From DATDCV01 sp036524155 (GTDB lineage Bacteria; Verrucomicrobiota; Verrucomicrobiia; Limisphaerales; UBA8199), in the NCBI GenBank assembly GCA_036524155.1, contig DATDCV010000273.1, positions 1 through 24,312 of the forward strand: a DNA stretch of 24,312 bases. The letters run 5' to 3'. Below, piece by piece: positions 1-8,396 of the stretch. The position numbers and the translations under genes were made by a program. Position 1 is the stretch's first letter. Each line of letters starts with the position of its first letter. Under the pieces are notes generated by a model. The model had not been told where the DNA came from, ran no database searches, and saw only the letters and a list, made by a program, of their open reading frames with translations.

Positions 1-1
1 T

Positions 2-346
2 CACGCGATGCCGCACGGTTTGCGCGACCCTTTGCGGCGGCGAATTGTGCCGGGCGTCTGGGTCAATACGACGGCCGTTCAGGAAACCAAGCGGGCCGCG
101 CTCGCCGCGCACCGCAGCCAGCAGGAGTGGCTCGATGTCTCTCAGCAAATAAACGAGTACATGCTTACCATGGAGCGCTTTGCCAGCGACCTGGGCAGGA
201 TGTCGCGCCGCTTCAAATTCGCCGAAGGCTGGCGCCGGCATCTCCATTACGGCTTTTGCTCCGAGGACGCCGACCCGCTCGCCATTGCGCTCCGCCAGAA
301 TTACCTCCAAAACAAACAATACGAAGCCTCACTCGAATCCGACTAA
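2..346 (+). CDS. PIG-L family deacetylase, C-terminal part (5' truncated by window edge)
   Basis: The reading frame is open from base 2 and ends in TAA at 344-346, so only the last ~114 residues are visible. The stretch with RRIVPGVW, the VQETKRAALAAHRSQQEWL segment, GRMSRRFKFAEGWRRH and the closing acidic DADPL segment resembles the C-terminus of LmbE/PIG-L type N-acetylglucosaminyl deacetylases that sit beside NagB-like genes in Verrucomicrobiota. Members of the family are zinc-dependent and remove an N-acetyl group from amino-sugar substrates. The metal-binding AHPDD motif would lie upstream of the window. The NagB-like gene starts 60 bp downstream on the same strand, so the two probably form an amino-sugar operon. 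The family call comes from recalled sequence similarity, without a database search. Confidence 0.72.
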   Translation, partial: HAMPHGLRDPLRRRIVPGVWVNTTAVQETKRAALAAHRSQQEWLDVSQQINEYMLTMERFASDLGRMSRRFKFAEGWRRHLHYGFCSEDADPLAIALRQNYLQNKQYEASLESD

Positions 347-406
347 CCGACCTTCGACCTTCGACCCCTTACTCCCAACTCTTCACTCTCAACTCTGCAC
401 TTAATT

Positions 407-1339
407 ATGCCACGACGCCTTAGTGCCATCGCTCCCGACTGGTGGGATTATACAACGCTATCCCAGGACATCATTGAAGCCGCCGCCCGAATCACGCCGC
501 GAGAGCTGGAACTGCTGTCGCGCCCCGGGTTCCGGGTGGTCCTTTATGACTCGCTTGAAGATTTTTACCTCGCCGAAGCGCTCGAGTACATCGACGCCTG
601 GCGCCAGAGCACTGCCGACAATCCGGCGGGCATTTGCGGTCCAATCGGCCCCACCGAACAACTGCCGCTGGTGGCGCGCATCGTCAATGCGCTCGGCCTG
701 GACGTGCGTTCCGGCCATTTCTGGGGCATGGACGAGTGGTTTCTCGACGGCCGCGAAGTGCCCGTGACCCATCCGTTGAGCTTCGAGCGCTGCGACCGTG
801 AGTTATGCTTCAGCCGGATCGACAGGAAACTGAGGATGCCGGATGCTCACCTTCATTTCCCGAAGGCGGACACGGCGCCCTACCGGAAGACGTGGAATGC
901 CGGGGTCCGGTGTGCGGTAATGCAGGGTGGGCAGGGGGACGTGAAACATTGGGCCTTTAACGATCCGCCACAGCGCACCGGCAAATACAAACAAGCCCCG
1001 CCTTCGCCGGCAGAGTACAGAAAGCTGCCCACGCGGGTGGTGAAGCTGCACCCCCTGACTGTCGCTCAGAATGCCCGCACTAGCGGCGGCGGCAATATCT
1101 CCCTTGTCCCTACGATGGCGATCAGTGTCGGACCGGTGGAGACCTGGATGGCCGAGAAGGTCTCCATCTGGCATGCTGGCAACCATGACAATGCTTTCGG
1201 CCAGCGTCTGACGGCCTACATGATCTCAAAGCGAATCGTCGATGCGGCAGTTCCGATGTCGCTGCTGGCGGACCACCCGAACGTGCAGTTCAATTATTTT
1301 CGCGGAGGTTTGGGCAGTTGCGCGGTGGAAATGCATTGA
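407..1339 (+). CDS. Glucosamine-6-phosphate deaminase-like protein (NagB superfamily)
   Basis: The product has 310 residues, longer than the ~260 of classical NagB. NagB-like sites are visible in order: GICGPIGPTEQ (near residues 75-85), MDEW with Asp109, and GDVKHWAFNDP with Asp178, His181, Asn185 and Asp186. These correspond to the substrate loop, the MDEY motif and the DGHIAFNEP motif of NagB, but the usual catalytic Glu is Asp here. Conserved segments RTSGGGN and WHAGNHDN follow. NagB converts glucosamine-6-phosphate to fructose-6-phosphate plus ammonia in the cytoplasm. Given the altered motif and extra length, the exact substrate is uncertain. Lying 60 bp after a PIG-L deacetylase on the same strand, it probably acts on the deacetylated sugar. 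A 9-bp GC-rich hairpin with two or three wobble pairs begins at 1344, just after the stop, but has no T tract. Confidence 0.8.
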   Translation: MPRRLSAIAPDWWDYTTLSQDIIEAAARITPRELELLSRPGFRVVLYDSLEDFYLAEALEYIDAWRQSTADNPAGICGPIGPTEQLPLVARIVNALGLDVRSGHFWGMDEWFLDGREVPVTHPLSFERCDRELCFSRIDRKLRMPDAHLHFPKADTAPYRKTWNAGVRCAVMQGGQGDVKHWAFNDPPQRTGKYKQAPPSPAEYRKLPTRVVKLHPLTVAQNARTSGGGNISLVPTMAISVGPVETWMAEKVSIWHAGNHDNAFGQRLTAYMISKRIVDAAVPMSLLADHPNVQFNYFRGGLGSCAVEMH

Positions 1340-1381
1340 CGGGGCGGTGGCCGAGGGCCGCTGTGCGCCGGGTGAAAATCC

Positions 1382-1401
1382 TGTGAATAACCTGTGCACA
1401 A
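1382..1401 (-). promoter_or_regulatory. Two adjacent DnaA-box-like 9-mers
   Basis: Bases 1382-1390 read TTATTCACA on the minus strand, a perfect match to the DnaA box consensus TTATNCACA. Two bases further, 1393-1401 read TTGTGCACA, a one-mismatch relative. Both lie in the 250-bp spacer after the NagB-like gene. No third box, AT-rich unwinding region or replication gene is evident. They could be a DnaA titration or regulatory site, or chance. Confidence 0.3.
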
Positions 1402-1590
1402 GTTCGAATAAGTTCTGTTGGATCGATCGTCCGCTCACCTTGCATAATCCGTCGCGTTGACTGGTTTGCCCCGGTGCCGGCCAACGTCTTTATTGGGTGG
1501 TCTCGCTTGAACTTGCGCAGGCTTCGCAGTTCTGTTCCCTCTGGGGTTGCTTCATCTGCAGTGCATTCGTCGGAGAATCGGAAGAAACTT

Positions 1591-1791
1591 ATGCGGGTAT
1601 TGCTACGTGATACCAGGACGGGGCTCTATTTTCAGGAGCCTGAACAATGGACGGGTGAAGTCGATAAAGCGCAGACGTTCAGGCACAGCGCTGATGCGAT
1701 GAATGTGGCGCGTCAAAAACAGGTGCAGCAGGCGGAGGTCGTTTTGGCCTTCGAAGAGTCCGCCTACACCGTCGCGATCCCCCTCCCATAG
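1591..1791 (+). CDS. Small conserved-looking hypothetical protein (66 aa)
   Basis: An ATG at 1591 opens a 66-residue frame ending in TAG. The product (MRVLLRDTRTGLYFQEPEQW... to ...YTVAIPLP) has regular codon use and a plausible small soluble fold, with a β-rich N-terminus, a helix around residues 33-50 and a β-strand end. The frame extends upstream to a GTG at 1474, but the extra N-terminus is Arg/Ser-rich and looks non-coding, so the later ATG is preferred. I recall similar short proteins as hypotheticals in Verrucomicrobiota but cannot name a family. No function is assigned. The downstream glycosidase starts about 108 bp later on the same strand. Confidence 0.5.
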   Translation: MRVLLRDTRTGLYFQEPEQWTGEVDKAQTFRHSADAMNVARQKQVQQAEVVLAFEESAYTVAIPLP

Positions 1792-1898
1792 CTCAAACAT
1801 CTCCGCCCGCTCACATTTTGCCGGGAGTCGTTTTCCGACATCTCGCCCGGTCCCGCTTCCGCCTTGCCACACTCAACCGCACCGTTACAGTTCCGCTT

Positions 1899-4217
1899 AT
1901 GAAGCGAAGCTCGAAGCCCCCTCTCCTTTTCCGGTCCTTGGCTGGATTCTGCCTGCTGGTTGGCGTGGGTGTCTTGGCCGTCCGCGCCCAACCTGCCGGG
2001 TCGAATGCGGTCGGCGCTGCGGTCGTTATCACCGCGGGACCGGAGTGGGTTCCTCTGCAACCCGAGTTGGACATCGTTCCGGGTTCGGCGCTGGACTTTT
2101 CCGGGCCCGGCCTCGCGGAGGCGCCCGCCGGCAAACACGGCCGCGTGATCGCGCGTGCCGACGGTCAGTTCGCTTTTACCGATTCCCCGGGCACCGCTCG
2201 TCGTTTTTACGGCGTCAACTTTTGCTTCGGCGCTCATGATCTTTCCCATGAACAAGCCGACCGCGTCGCCGATCGCCTGGCCCGGTTGGGCTACAACGCT
2301 TTCCGTTTCCACCATTACGAGCGCGAGCTGAACCAGGGGCAGAAGGACAGCACGACTCTCAATCCGGAGAAGATGGACCAGTTTGATTACCTTCTGGCAG
2401 CGTTGATCCGCCGCGGAATTTATCTCACCACGGACTTGTTTGTTTCGCGCGGGGTGCCGTACCGCGAAATTGGGATCGACCGTGACGGCGAGGTGCCCAT
2501 GGACACTTTCAAGATCCTGGTGCCGGTCCATCCTGGAGCTTACGAAAACTGGCGGCAGTTTTCCCGCGCGCTGCTCAACCACACCAACGCTTATACCCAC
2601 CGTCGTTATGCCGATGAACCGGCCCTTGCCTGGATCGCCCTGATCAATGAAGGCAACTTCGGTAATTTCTTCAAAGACATCCAAACCATCCCAGAGTGGA
2701 AGCAGGCATGGAACCAATGGCTGGGCAAACGCTACCCCGGCCGTGACGACCTGGCCAAAGCCTGGGGAGCCGACTTAAAGGAGGGCGAGGACCCTGCCAC
2801 GAGTTCAGTGCAGTTGCCGGAGCGACTCCAAGCCGACAGCTTGCGCGCCCGAGACTGTATAATGTTCCTGGCCGACACAGAACGCCAGATGGTCCAGAAA
2901 ATGAAAGTCTTTCTCCGCGACGACCTCGGCTGCCGCGCGCTGGTCAGCAATTCAAGCTCGTGGACACGGTTCACCACCGACCAGGGCGCACGCCAGGTGT
3001 ACGACTACGTTGACGACCATTTTTATGTAGACCATCCGCAGTTCCTGGAAGGTTCGTGGCGATTGCCCAGCCGCTGTCCGAATACCAGTCCGATCGCCGA
3101 AGGCGCGCCCGGCGGTCGAGCCATCACCTTTACCCGCCTTTTCGACAAGCCGTTCACAGTGACTGAATACAACTATTCGGGCCCGGGCCGTTTTCGTGGT
3201 GTCGGCGGCATCCTGGCGGGGGCCATGGGGGCGCTCCAGGGCTGGGGCGGCATTTGGCGGTTTGCCTACAGCCACGGTCGTGGCAACATGTTTAATCCTT
3301 CTCCGATGGGCTATTTTGATATGGCTACCGATCCGCTGAGCCAGGCAGCCGAGCGCGCATCACTTTGCCTCTTTCTTCGCGGCGATCTTCAAACCGCACC
3401 GCACAGTGTGGGTTTGGTGATGACTGAAGCCGACCTTGCCCGGCCGGCGAATAAGATCCCAACGTTGGCGCCAGGCTGGCATTGGCTGGCGTGGGTGACG
3501 CGCATCGGCACGCAAGTTGTTCCGGGACCGGACTCCCCGCTTCTTCAGAGCCTGGTGGTGCCCCTCGCTTGGCAAACACCAGCTTCGGCCTACAAACCAG
3601 CCCAGGTCCTGGGTCTTAACCCATACGCGCTGGATAGCGACCGACTGGTCTCAACGTTACAGGAGCGCGGGGTGTTCGACCGCAGCATCGCCCCACGCCC
3701 GGCTGAGAAGGTCTTTCGTAGCGAAACCCGCCAAATTACCATCGACGGCCCGGGGGACCTCCTCGTGCTCGACACGCCGCGCACTGCGGGTGGTTACGCT
3801 CCCGTCGGCCGAACCATCGCTGCCCTCAATGGCGCGCTGAAGTTCAAGATCTCGGATTCCGACGCGACGGTTTGGGTGAGCGCGCTGGACCAGAGCCCGA
3901 TCGTTGAAAGCAAGCATCTGCTCGTCACGCATCTGACCGACCTCCAGAACAGCGAAATCCGCTACCGGGAGCCCGAACGTAAAACTCTGTTGGCTTGGGG
4001 ACATCTGCCGTATCTGGTCCGTGCTGGCAAAGCCGAGGTGAGCCTGTCGCTGCCAAATCCCTCAAAATTCAAGGTCTGGGCCTTGAGCCCTGGCGGGAGG
4101 CGCCTCGGTGAGGTTGCTGCCAGGGCCGACGCCGCTGGCGCGCTAACTTTCACGGCGGACGTCGCCGCCGACCCGCCCTCCGGCGCTCGAATGATTTACG
4201 AGGTGGTGGCCCGGTAG
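1899..4217 (+). CDS. Secreted clan GH-A-like glycoside hydrolase (cellulase / β-galactosidase-like)
   Basis: The 772-residue product begins with KRSS and a hydrophobic stretch ending in VRAQP, a clear export signal. This is why ATG 1899 is preferred over an upstream in-frame start at 1818. A TIM-barrel glycosidase domain follows. GVNFCFGAH and GYNAFRFHHYE mark the first strands, LINEGN supplies the likely acid/base Glu251 after Asn250, and VTEYN supplies the likely nucleophile Glu423. Positions and context fit clan GH-A (GH5/GH42-like) retaining enzymes. About 300 residues after the barrel are probably β-sandwich accessory domains. Substrate cannot be read from sequence. The protein is exported to the periplasm or outside the cell, presumably for polysaccharide breakdown. 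The gene stands alone on its strand with no promoter motif I can defend. Confidence 0.78.
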   Translation: MKRSSKPPLLFRSLAGFCLLVGVGVLAVRAQPAGSNAVGAAVVITAGPEWVPLQPELDIVPGSALDFSGPGLAEAPAGKHGRVIARADGQFAFTDSPGTARRFYGVNFCFGAHDLSHEQADRVADRLARLGYNAFRFHHYERELNQGQKDSTTLNPEKMDQFDYLLAALIRRGIYLTTDLFVSRGVPYREIGIDRDGEVPMDTFKILVPVHPGAYENWRQFSRALLNHTNAYTHRRYADEPALAWIALINEGNFGNFFKDIQTIPEWKQAWNQWLGKRYPGRDDLAKAWGADLKEGEDPATSSVQLPERLQADSLRARDCIMFLADTERQMVQKMKVFLRDDLGCRALVSNSSSWTRFTTDQGARQVYDYVDDHFYVDHPQFLEGSWRLPSRCPNTSPIAEGAPGGRAITFTRLFDKPFTVTEYNYSGPGRFRGVGGILAGAMGALQGWGGIWRFAYSHGRGNMFNPSPMGYFDMATDPLSQAAERASLCLFLRGDLQTAPHSVGLVMTEADLARPANKIPTLAPGWHWLAWVTRIGTQVVPGPDSPLLQSLVVPLAWQTPASAYKPAQVLGLNPYALDSDRLVSTLQERGVFDRSIAPRPAEKVFRSETRQITIDGPGDLLVLDTPRTAGGYAPVGRTIAALNGALKFKISDSDATVWVSALDQSPIVESKHLLVTHLTDLQNSEIRYREPERKTLLAWGHLPYLVRAGKAEVSLSLPNPSKFKVWALSPGGRRLGEVAARADAAGALTFTADVAADPPSGARMIYEVVAR

Positions 4218-4293
4218 TCGCCGCAGAACGCATCGAGATGGACCTCGGTTTCTATGCTTGTAAGCACAGGAGGTGAAGCATAGGCTCGGGCTC

Positions 4294-5061
4294 ATGATGG
4301 GGCGGGAACCCACGGATGCCCCAAGCGCGGTAGGTCAGCCATTGTTCGCCACCACGCATTGGAGCGTTGTCCTCGCTGCGGCCAATCATGAGACCCCCGA
4401 AGCCGCCGCCGCCCTCGAACGGCTTTGCGGCACCTATTGGTACCCGCTCTACGTTTATGTCCGCCGTCGGGGTTATGGCCCGGAGGATGCGCAAGACCTG
4501 ACGCAACAGTTTTTTGCGCTCCTGCTGCAGAAAGATTACTTCCGTCTGGCCGATCCCGCGCGCGGCCGGTTCCGCACCTTTCTGCTCCACGCCCTCGAGC
4601 ATTTCGTCATCAATGAATGGAAACGAGCTCATCGCCTGAAGCGCGGCGGGGGAGCAGTTTGTCTGCCTCTCGATCTTCCTGCCGGCGAGCAGCGTTATGC
4701 CCTTGAGTCCGCAAACTCGACGACTCCAGAGCAGGCGTATGAGAAGCGATGGGCTCTGACCTTATTGGACCAGGTGCTGGCTTCCTTGCGACAGCAATAC
4801 ACCGCCGCAAAGAAAGAGCGCCTTTTTGACGAACTGGCGAGATTGCTTTGGGGCAAGGATTCCAATTCCCGCTCAGACTCCTATGTTGCCGTCGGCGCGC
4901 GCCTGGGAATGAGCGAAAACGCCGTCCGGGTCGCCATGCACCGCCTGCGGGAGCGGTACCGGCAACTGCTGAAAGCAGAAGTGGCGCAAACCGTAGCCAG
5001 CCCTGGGGAAGTGGATGAGGAAGTCAGATATTTGTTGCGAGTGGTGAGCGGAACCGTGTGA
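4294..5061 (+). CDS. ECF-like RNA polymerase sigma-70 family factor
   Basis: The product has about 255 residues. FATTHWSVVLAA opens a region of the type seen in the verrucomicrobial/acidobacterial/planctomycetal ECF group linked to Ser/Thr kinases. Region 2 includes YPLYVYVRRRGYGPEDAQDL and the DLTQQFF/GRFRTFLL segments. A region 4 helix-turn-helix lies at YVAVGARLGMSENAVRVAMHRLRERYRQLL. It would direct RNA polymerase to a dedicated promoter set. Starts at GTG 4273, ATG 4294 and ATG 4297 are all in frame. A strong AGGAGG at 4268-4273 overlaps the GTG and is about 20 bases from ATG 4294, so the start is uncertain. The zinc-ribbon/WD40 kinase gene follows on the same strand. The repeated element CTGTAACAT-N12-GTTGTAG beside that gene is a candidate target, but no copy is seen upstream of the sigma gene itself. 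Confidence 0.87.
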   Translation: MMGREPTDAPSAVGQPLFATTHWSVVLAAANHETPEAAAALERLCGTYWYPLYVYVRRRGYGPEDAQDLTQQFFALLLQKDYFRLADPARGRFRTFLLHALEHFVINEWKRAHRLKRGGGAVCLPLDLPAGEQRYALESANSTTPEQAYEKRWALTLLDQVLASLRQQYTAAKKERLFDELARLLWGKDSNSRSDSYVAVGARLGMSENAVRVAMHRLRERYRQLLKAEVAQTVASPGEVDEEVRYLLRVVSGTV

Positions 5062-5112
5062 GTCGCGAGCACGGTTGGGGCGTCCCTGCCGCCGCAAGAT
5101 TCCACTTCCTAA

Positions 5113-5129
5113 CACCGGCCGCTCCGGTG
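5113..5129 (+). terminator. Hairpin between sigma factor and kinase genes
   Basis: CACCGG at 5113-5118 pairs with CCGGTG at 5124-5129 across a five-base loop. No T tract follows. It lies about 50 bp after the sigma-factor stop and ends 7 bp before the TGTAAC of the promoter-like element. It could end sigma-factor transcription or be a regulatory structure. Confidence 0.3.
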
Positions 5130-5135
5130 CTGGGC

Positions 5136-5163
5136 CTGTAACATCCGGCGAATTCTGTTGTAG
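5136..5163 (+). promoter_or_regulatory. ECF-type promoter-like element, copy 1 (kinase operon)
   Basis: CTGTAACAT at 5136-5144 and GTTGTAG at 5157-5163 are separated by 12 bases. The same two blocks at the same spacing recur at 9272-9299 and 10203-10230, each time upstream of a gene start, while the 12-base spacers differ. The geometry suits an ECF sigma -35/-10 pair, and a candidate sigma gene lies directly upstream. If transcription starts near 5170, the leader to ATG 5201 would be about 30 bases. The recognising factor is an inference. Confidence 0.72.
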
Positions 5164-5200
5164 GAAAGGGAAAATGCGGATCCGAGCGGGACGACACACT

Positions 5201-8200
5201 ATGGACACCAGCCAAAGATGTGGCCGTTGTGGCGTAGAGCTGGTTGAAGCGACTTCGAGCGGCTATTGCCCAAGTTGTTTGTTGCGGGATGCATTCCAGG
5301 GACTGGAGTCGAACCCCGAGACCGAAGGCGCAAGCGCCGCGAGTGCAAAGCCGGCCGGCGCGGGGCAGAGATTCGACAACTACGAGTTGCTGGAAAAGAT
5401 CGGCCAGGGCGGCATGGGGGTGGTCTATAAGGCGCGCCAGCTCAACCTCGACCGCATCGTAGCGCTCAAGCTGCTCCCCTTCGGCCAGTTCAGCAACGAG
5501 GAGACGGTCCAGAGGTTCAAAATCGAGGCGGCGGCCGCAGCCGGTTTGCAGCATCCCAATATCGTCGCCATCCACGATGTCGGCGAAGAAGACGGCCAAC
5601 ATTACTTCTCGATGGACTTCATCGAAGGACAGACGTTGGCCGAGGTGGTGCGGGAGAAACCGCTTCCGGCCAGACGCGCGGCCGGCTACCTAAAAACGAT
5701 TGCCGAGGCAGTACACTATGCGCATCAGCACGGGATTCTGCACCGCGACCTCAAGCCCTCGAACATCCTGATTGATCGGTCAGACCAGCCCCGGATTACA
5801 GATTTTGGCCTGGCCAAGCGGCTGACCGTGGATTCGGACATGACGTTGACTGGCCAGGTCCTGGGCTCGCCCAACTTCATGGCGCCGGAACAGGCCGAGG
5901 GCCGCTTGCACCAGGTCGGCCCGGCAACGGAGGTTTATTCACTGGGAGCGCTGCTGTATCACCTGCTGACACGCCAACCGCCATTCCAAGCGGACACGCT
6001 CACTTCGCTCTTGAAACAAGTGATCGAGACGGAACCGGTCCCCCCACGGCTCCTCAATCCAGGTGTACCGAAGGACCTGGAGACCATTTGCCTCAAGTGC
6101 ATGGAAAAGGAGCCGGCGCGCCGATACCAAACTGCGAAAGCCCTGGCGGAGGATCTGGATCGTTTTCTGGACGATAAACCCATCCAGGCCCGCCCCGTGG
6201 GTGTCGCCGGGAAAGGCTGGAAATGGTGTCGACGGAGGCCGGCGCTGGCCGGGATGGGCGCAGCCTTGGTGCTGGTGTTCCTGCTGGGCGTGGGTGGCAT
6301 TATATGGCAATGGCACCAGGCAAAGGGCAACGAGTTGGTAGCCCTCCAAAACGCTTATGCCGCCGATATGGACCTGGCGCACCGTGCACTGAAGGAAGGC
6401 GACCTTGGGTTCACGGTTAGCTTGCTGGACAAACACCGCCCGGCCCGCAACTCGATAACCGACCTGCGGCAGTGGGAATGGCGCTATCTCTGGGCACTGT
6501 CCCGGGGAGACGAAGACTTACGACTTCATCAATATTCCGCCCCGATCGGGTCAGTAGCCTTCTCGAAAGACGGAACGCTCCTGGCAGTGAAGGAGGGCAG
6601 CGATAGAATCGGGCTTTGGAACATGACCACGAGGCAGCCCATCACTGAGTTTCCCGCCGTCGGTCGCAAGGCGGTCGCTTTCAGTCCAAAAGACAATCTT
6701 CTGGCCTTTGGCAATCGGAATGCCCGTGGGTCAACAGTGGATCTGTGGGATACGGAGAGCCGTAAACTCAAAAGCAGCCTCGAGCGCGCCTTCCCGGTAA
6801 GAGCGCTGGCGTTTTCGCCGGACGGAACACTGCTGGCGACGTTCGATGACAATGGAACTGCCGAAATACTCGAGTGGAGAGCGAACCGAAGCCTCACCAC
6901 CTTGACGGCGCCGCCCCCCAGGCGAGGCGAGGCTGGTGCCGTGGCTTTTTCGCCCGACGGTCGCAAGCTGGCAGTCGGTGGAGATTACGGCCAGATGCGG
7001 GTGTTCAGTTGCGCCGACGGCCGGGTCCTGTCGATCGACACACAAACTAGCGACGGCGTCACCGCGCTTGCCTTCTCGCCGGACAGCAAAATCCTGGCGG
7101 CTGGATTCGCCTACACTTCCGGAGCTATCTCTCTATGGGATCCGAACTCCGGAGAACTTCAGGGGCAATTGACCAACCACGGCCGGCACGTAAATGCCCT
7201 GACGTTCAGCCCGGATGGACAGCGGTTGGCTTCCGCGAGCGCCGACCGAACGATTCGAATTTGGAGCGTCGCTGCTCGCGCGGAGGTGCGCCGTCTGGTG
7301 GGACATCGGGATGAAGTTTGGGCTTTGGTCCTCGCGCCGGATGGCCGGACCCTCATTAGCGGCTGCAAAGATGGCGCAGTTTGGCTCTGGGACGTCGCCG
7401 CCACGAACCGGGTGTCGCCTCACAGTAGCTTAAGAGTCTCCGCGGGCTTTACTAACCTGGCAAAGGCGGCACGTATTGGCACCGCCTTTACCTCGGATAA
7501 CCGAGGCTTCATCGCAACCGACCCAGATGGCGGCCTGACAGTTTGGAGCGCTGAAACCGCGCAACCGCTCCAACCCCTGCCCCTGCTTGGCACCAATAAC
7601 TGGGGTGTGGCACTCTCGGCGGATGACCGTTGGCTGGCTGCCGGTGACGTGACGGGAAAGATCCAGGTGTGGAACTGGAAAGAACAGCGGCAAGTGACCA
7701 GCCTCGATATGCCCTTCGAGTGGTGCGGATTATTGAGGTTTTCCCGCTATGGCAATTACCTGCTCGCCAGACTTATCCTCAACAATCACACGAACAAAGT
7801 CGCCGTCTGGAGGACCAGCGGCTGGGAGCGAGTGCCATTGGCCGAGGCCCAGGAACGGGGAATCCATGCGTTCGCCCTTTCCCCCAATGAACGGCACCTG
7901 GCCGCCGGCTATGCGGATGGCACCGTGAGCATATGGAGCTTTCCAGCTGGGCAACCGGAAACTTCCTGGCGTCCGCACAGGGCGGCCGTGATGGGCGTGA
8001 CCTTCTCGCCGGATAACCGGCTCGTGGTGTCCACCAGCAGCGACGGTATGGTGCGCCTGCGGGACGTTGGCGCACAGCGGGAAGTGATCACGTTCCGAGG
8101 TCACAACGGCTCGGCGTGGGGCGTGGCCTTTTCGCCAGACGGCCGTCGGCTCGCCACCGGCGGCGGCGCGCAAGGAGATGCGGTAAAGCTATGGGATATG

Positions 8201-8377
8201 ACTACCCGCCGTGAGCTGTTGACCTTGCCGGGCACCGGACAATTCTTCTTCGATCTCCGCTTCTCTCCCGATGGAAACACTTTGGCCGCCACATCGCTCG
8301 ACGGTTTCGCTCATCTCTGGCGCGCGCCTTCCTGGGCGGAAATTCAAGCCGCGGAAAAGATCCGTCACGAGAATTAA
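5201..8377 (+). CDS. Zinc-ribbon Ser/Thr protein kinase with TM segment and 14 WD40 repeats
   Basis: This 1058-residue protein starts with a four-Cys zinc ribbon (Cys7, Cys10, Cys23, Cys26). A Hanks-type kinase follows: glycine loop GQGGMG at 68-73, VALK Lys90, HRDLKPSN with Asp183, and DFG at 201-203, then an APE-like APEQ. After RRRPALAG a single membrane helix lies near residues 347-370. The rest is 14 WD40-like repeats with FSPDG turns and W-D/W-S ends, the number expected for two seven-bladed propellers. The kinase is therefore probably cytoplasmic with the propellers outside the membrane. Upstream ATG 5174 has a good ribosome-site-like AGGAAAGGG, but if the promoter element ending at 5163 is used that site would be almost untranscribed, so ATG 5201 is preferred. 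It likely signals to or through the adjacent sigma factor, an inference from gene order. Confidence 0.88.
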   Translation: MDTSQRCGRCGVELVEATSSGYCPSCLLRDAFQGLESNPETEGASAASAKPAGAGQRFDNYELLEKIGQGGMGVVYKARQLNLDRIVALKLLPFGQFSNEETVQRFKIEAAAAAGLQHPNIVAIHDVGEEDGQHYFSMDFIEGQTLAEVVREKPLPARRAAGYLKTIAEAVHYAHQHGILHRDLKPSNILIDRSDQPRITDFGLAKRLTVDSDMTLTGQVLGSPNFMAPEQAEGRLHQVGPATEVYSLGALLYHLLTRQPPFQADTLTSLLKQVIETEPVPPRLLNPGVPKDLETICLKCMEKEPARRYQTAKALAEDLDRFLDDKPIQARPVGVAGKGWKWCRRRPALAGMGAALVLVFLLGVGGIIWQWHQAKGNELVALQNAYAADMDLAHRALKEGDLGFTVSLLDKHRPARNSITDLRQWEWRYLWALSRGDEDLRLHQYSAPIGSVAFSKDGTLLAVKEGSDRIGLWNMTTRQPITEFPAVGRKAVAFSPKDNLLAFGNRNARGSTVDLWDTESRKLKSSLERAFPVRALAFSPDGTLLATFDDNGTAEILEWRANRSLTTLTAPPPRRGEAGAVAFSPDGRKLAVGGDYGQMRVFSCADGRVLSIDTQTSDGVTALAFSPDSKILAAGFAYTSGAISLWDPNSGELQGQLTNHGRHVNALTFSPDGQRLASASADRTIRIWSVAARAEVRRLVGHRDEVWALVLAPDGRTLISGCKDGAVWLWDVAATNRVSPHSSLRVSAGFTNLAKAARIGTAFTSDNRGFIATDPDGGLTVWSAETAQPLQPLPLLGTNNWGVALSADDRWLAAGDVTGKIQVWNWKEQRQVTSLDMPFEWCGLLRFSRYGNYLLARLILNNHTNKVAVWRTSGWERVPLAEAQERGIHAFALSPNERHLAAGYADGTVSIWSFPAGQPETSWRPHRAAVMGVTFSPDNRLVVSTSSDGMVRLRDVGAQREVITFRGHNGSAWGVAFSPDGRRLATGGGAQGDAVKLWDMTTRRELLTLPGTGQFFFDLRFSPDGNTLAATSLDGFAHLWRAPSWAEIQAAEKIRHEN

Positions 8378-8396
8378 ACGCTCACAAAACCAACCA

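Noticed and set aside
1764..2717. 317-aa minus-strand frame opposite the glycosidase start
   Set aside because: It is antisense to a gene with signal peptide and catalytic motif. GC-rich DNA produces such long shadows.
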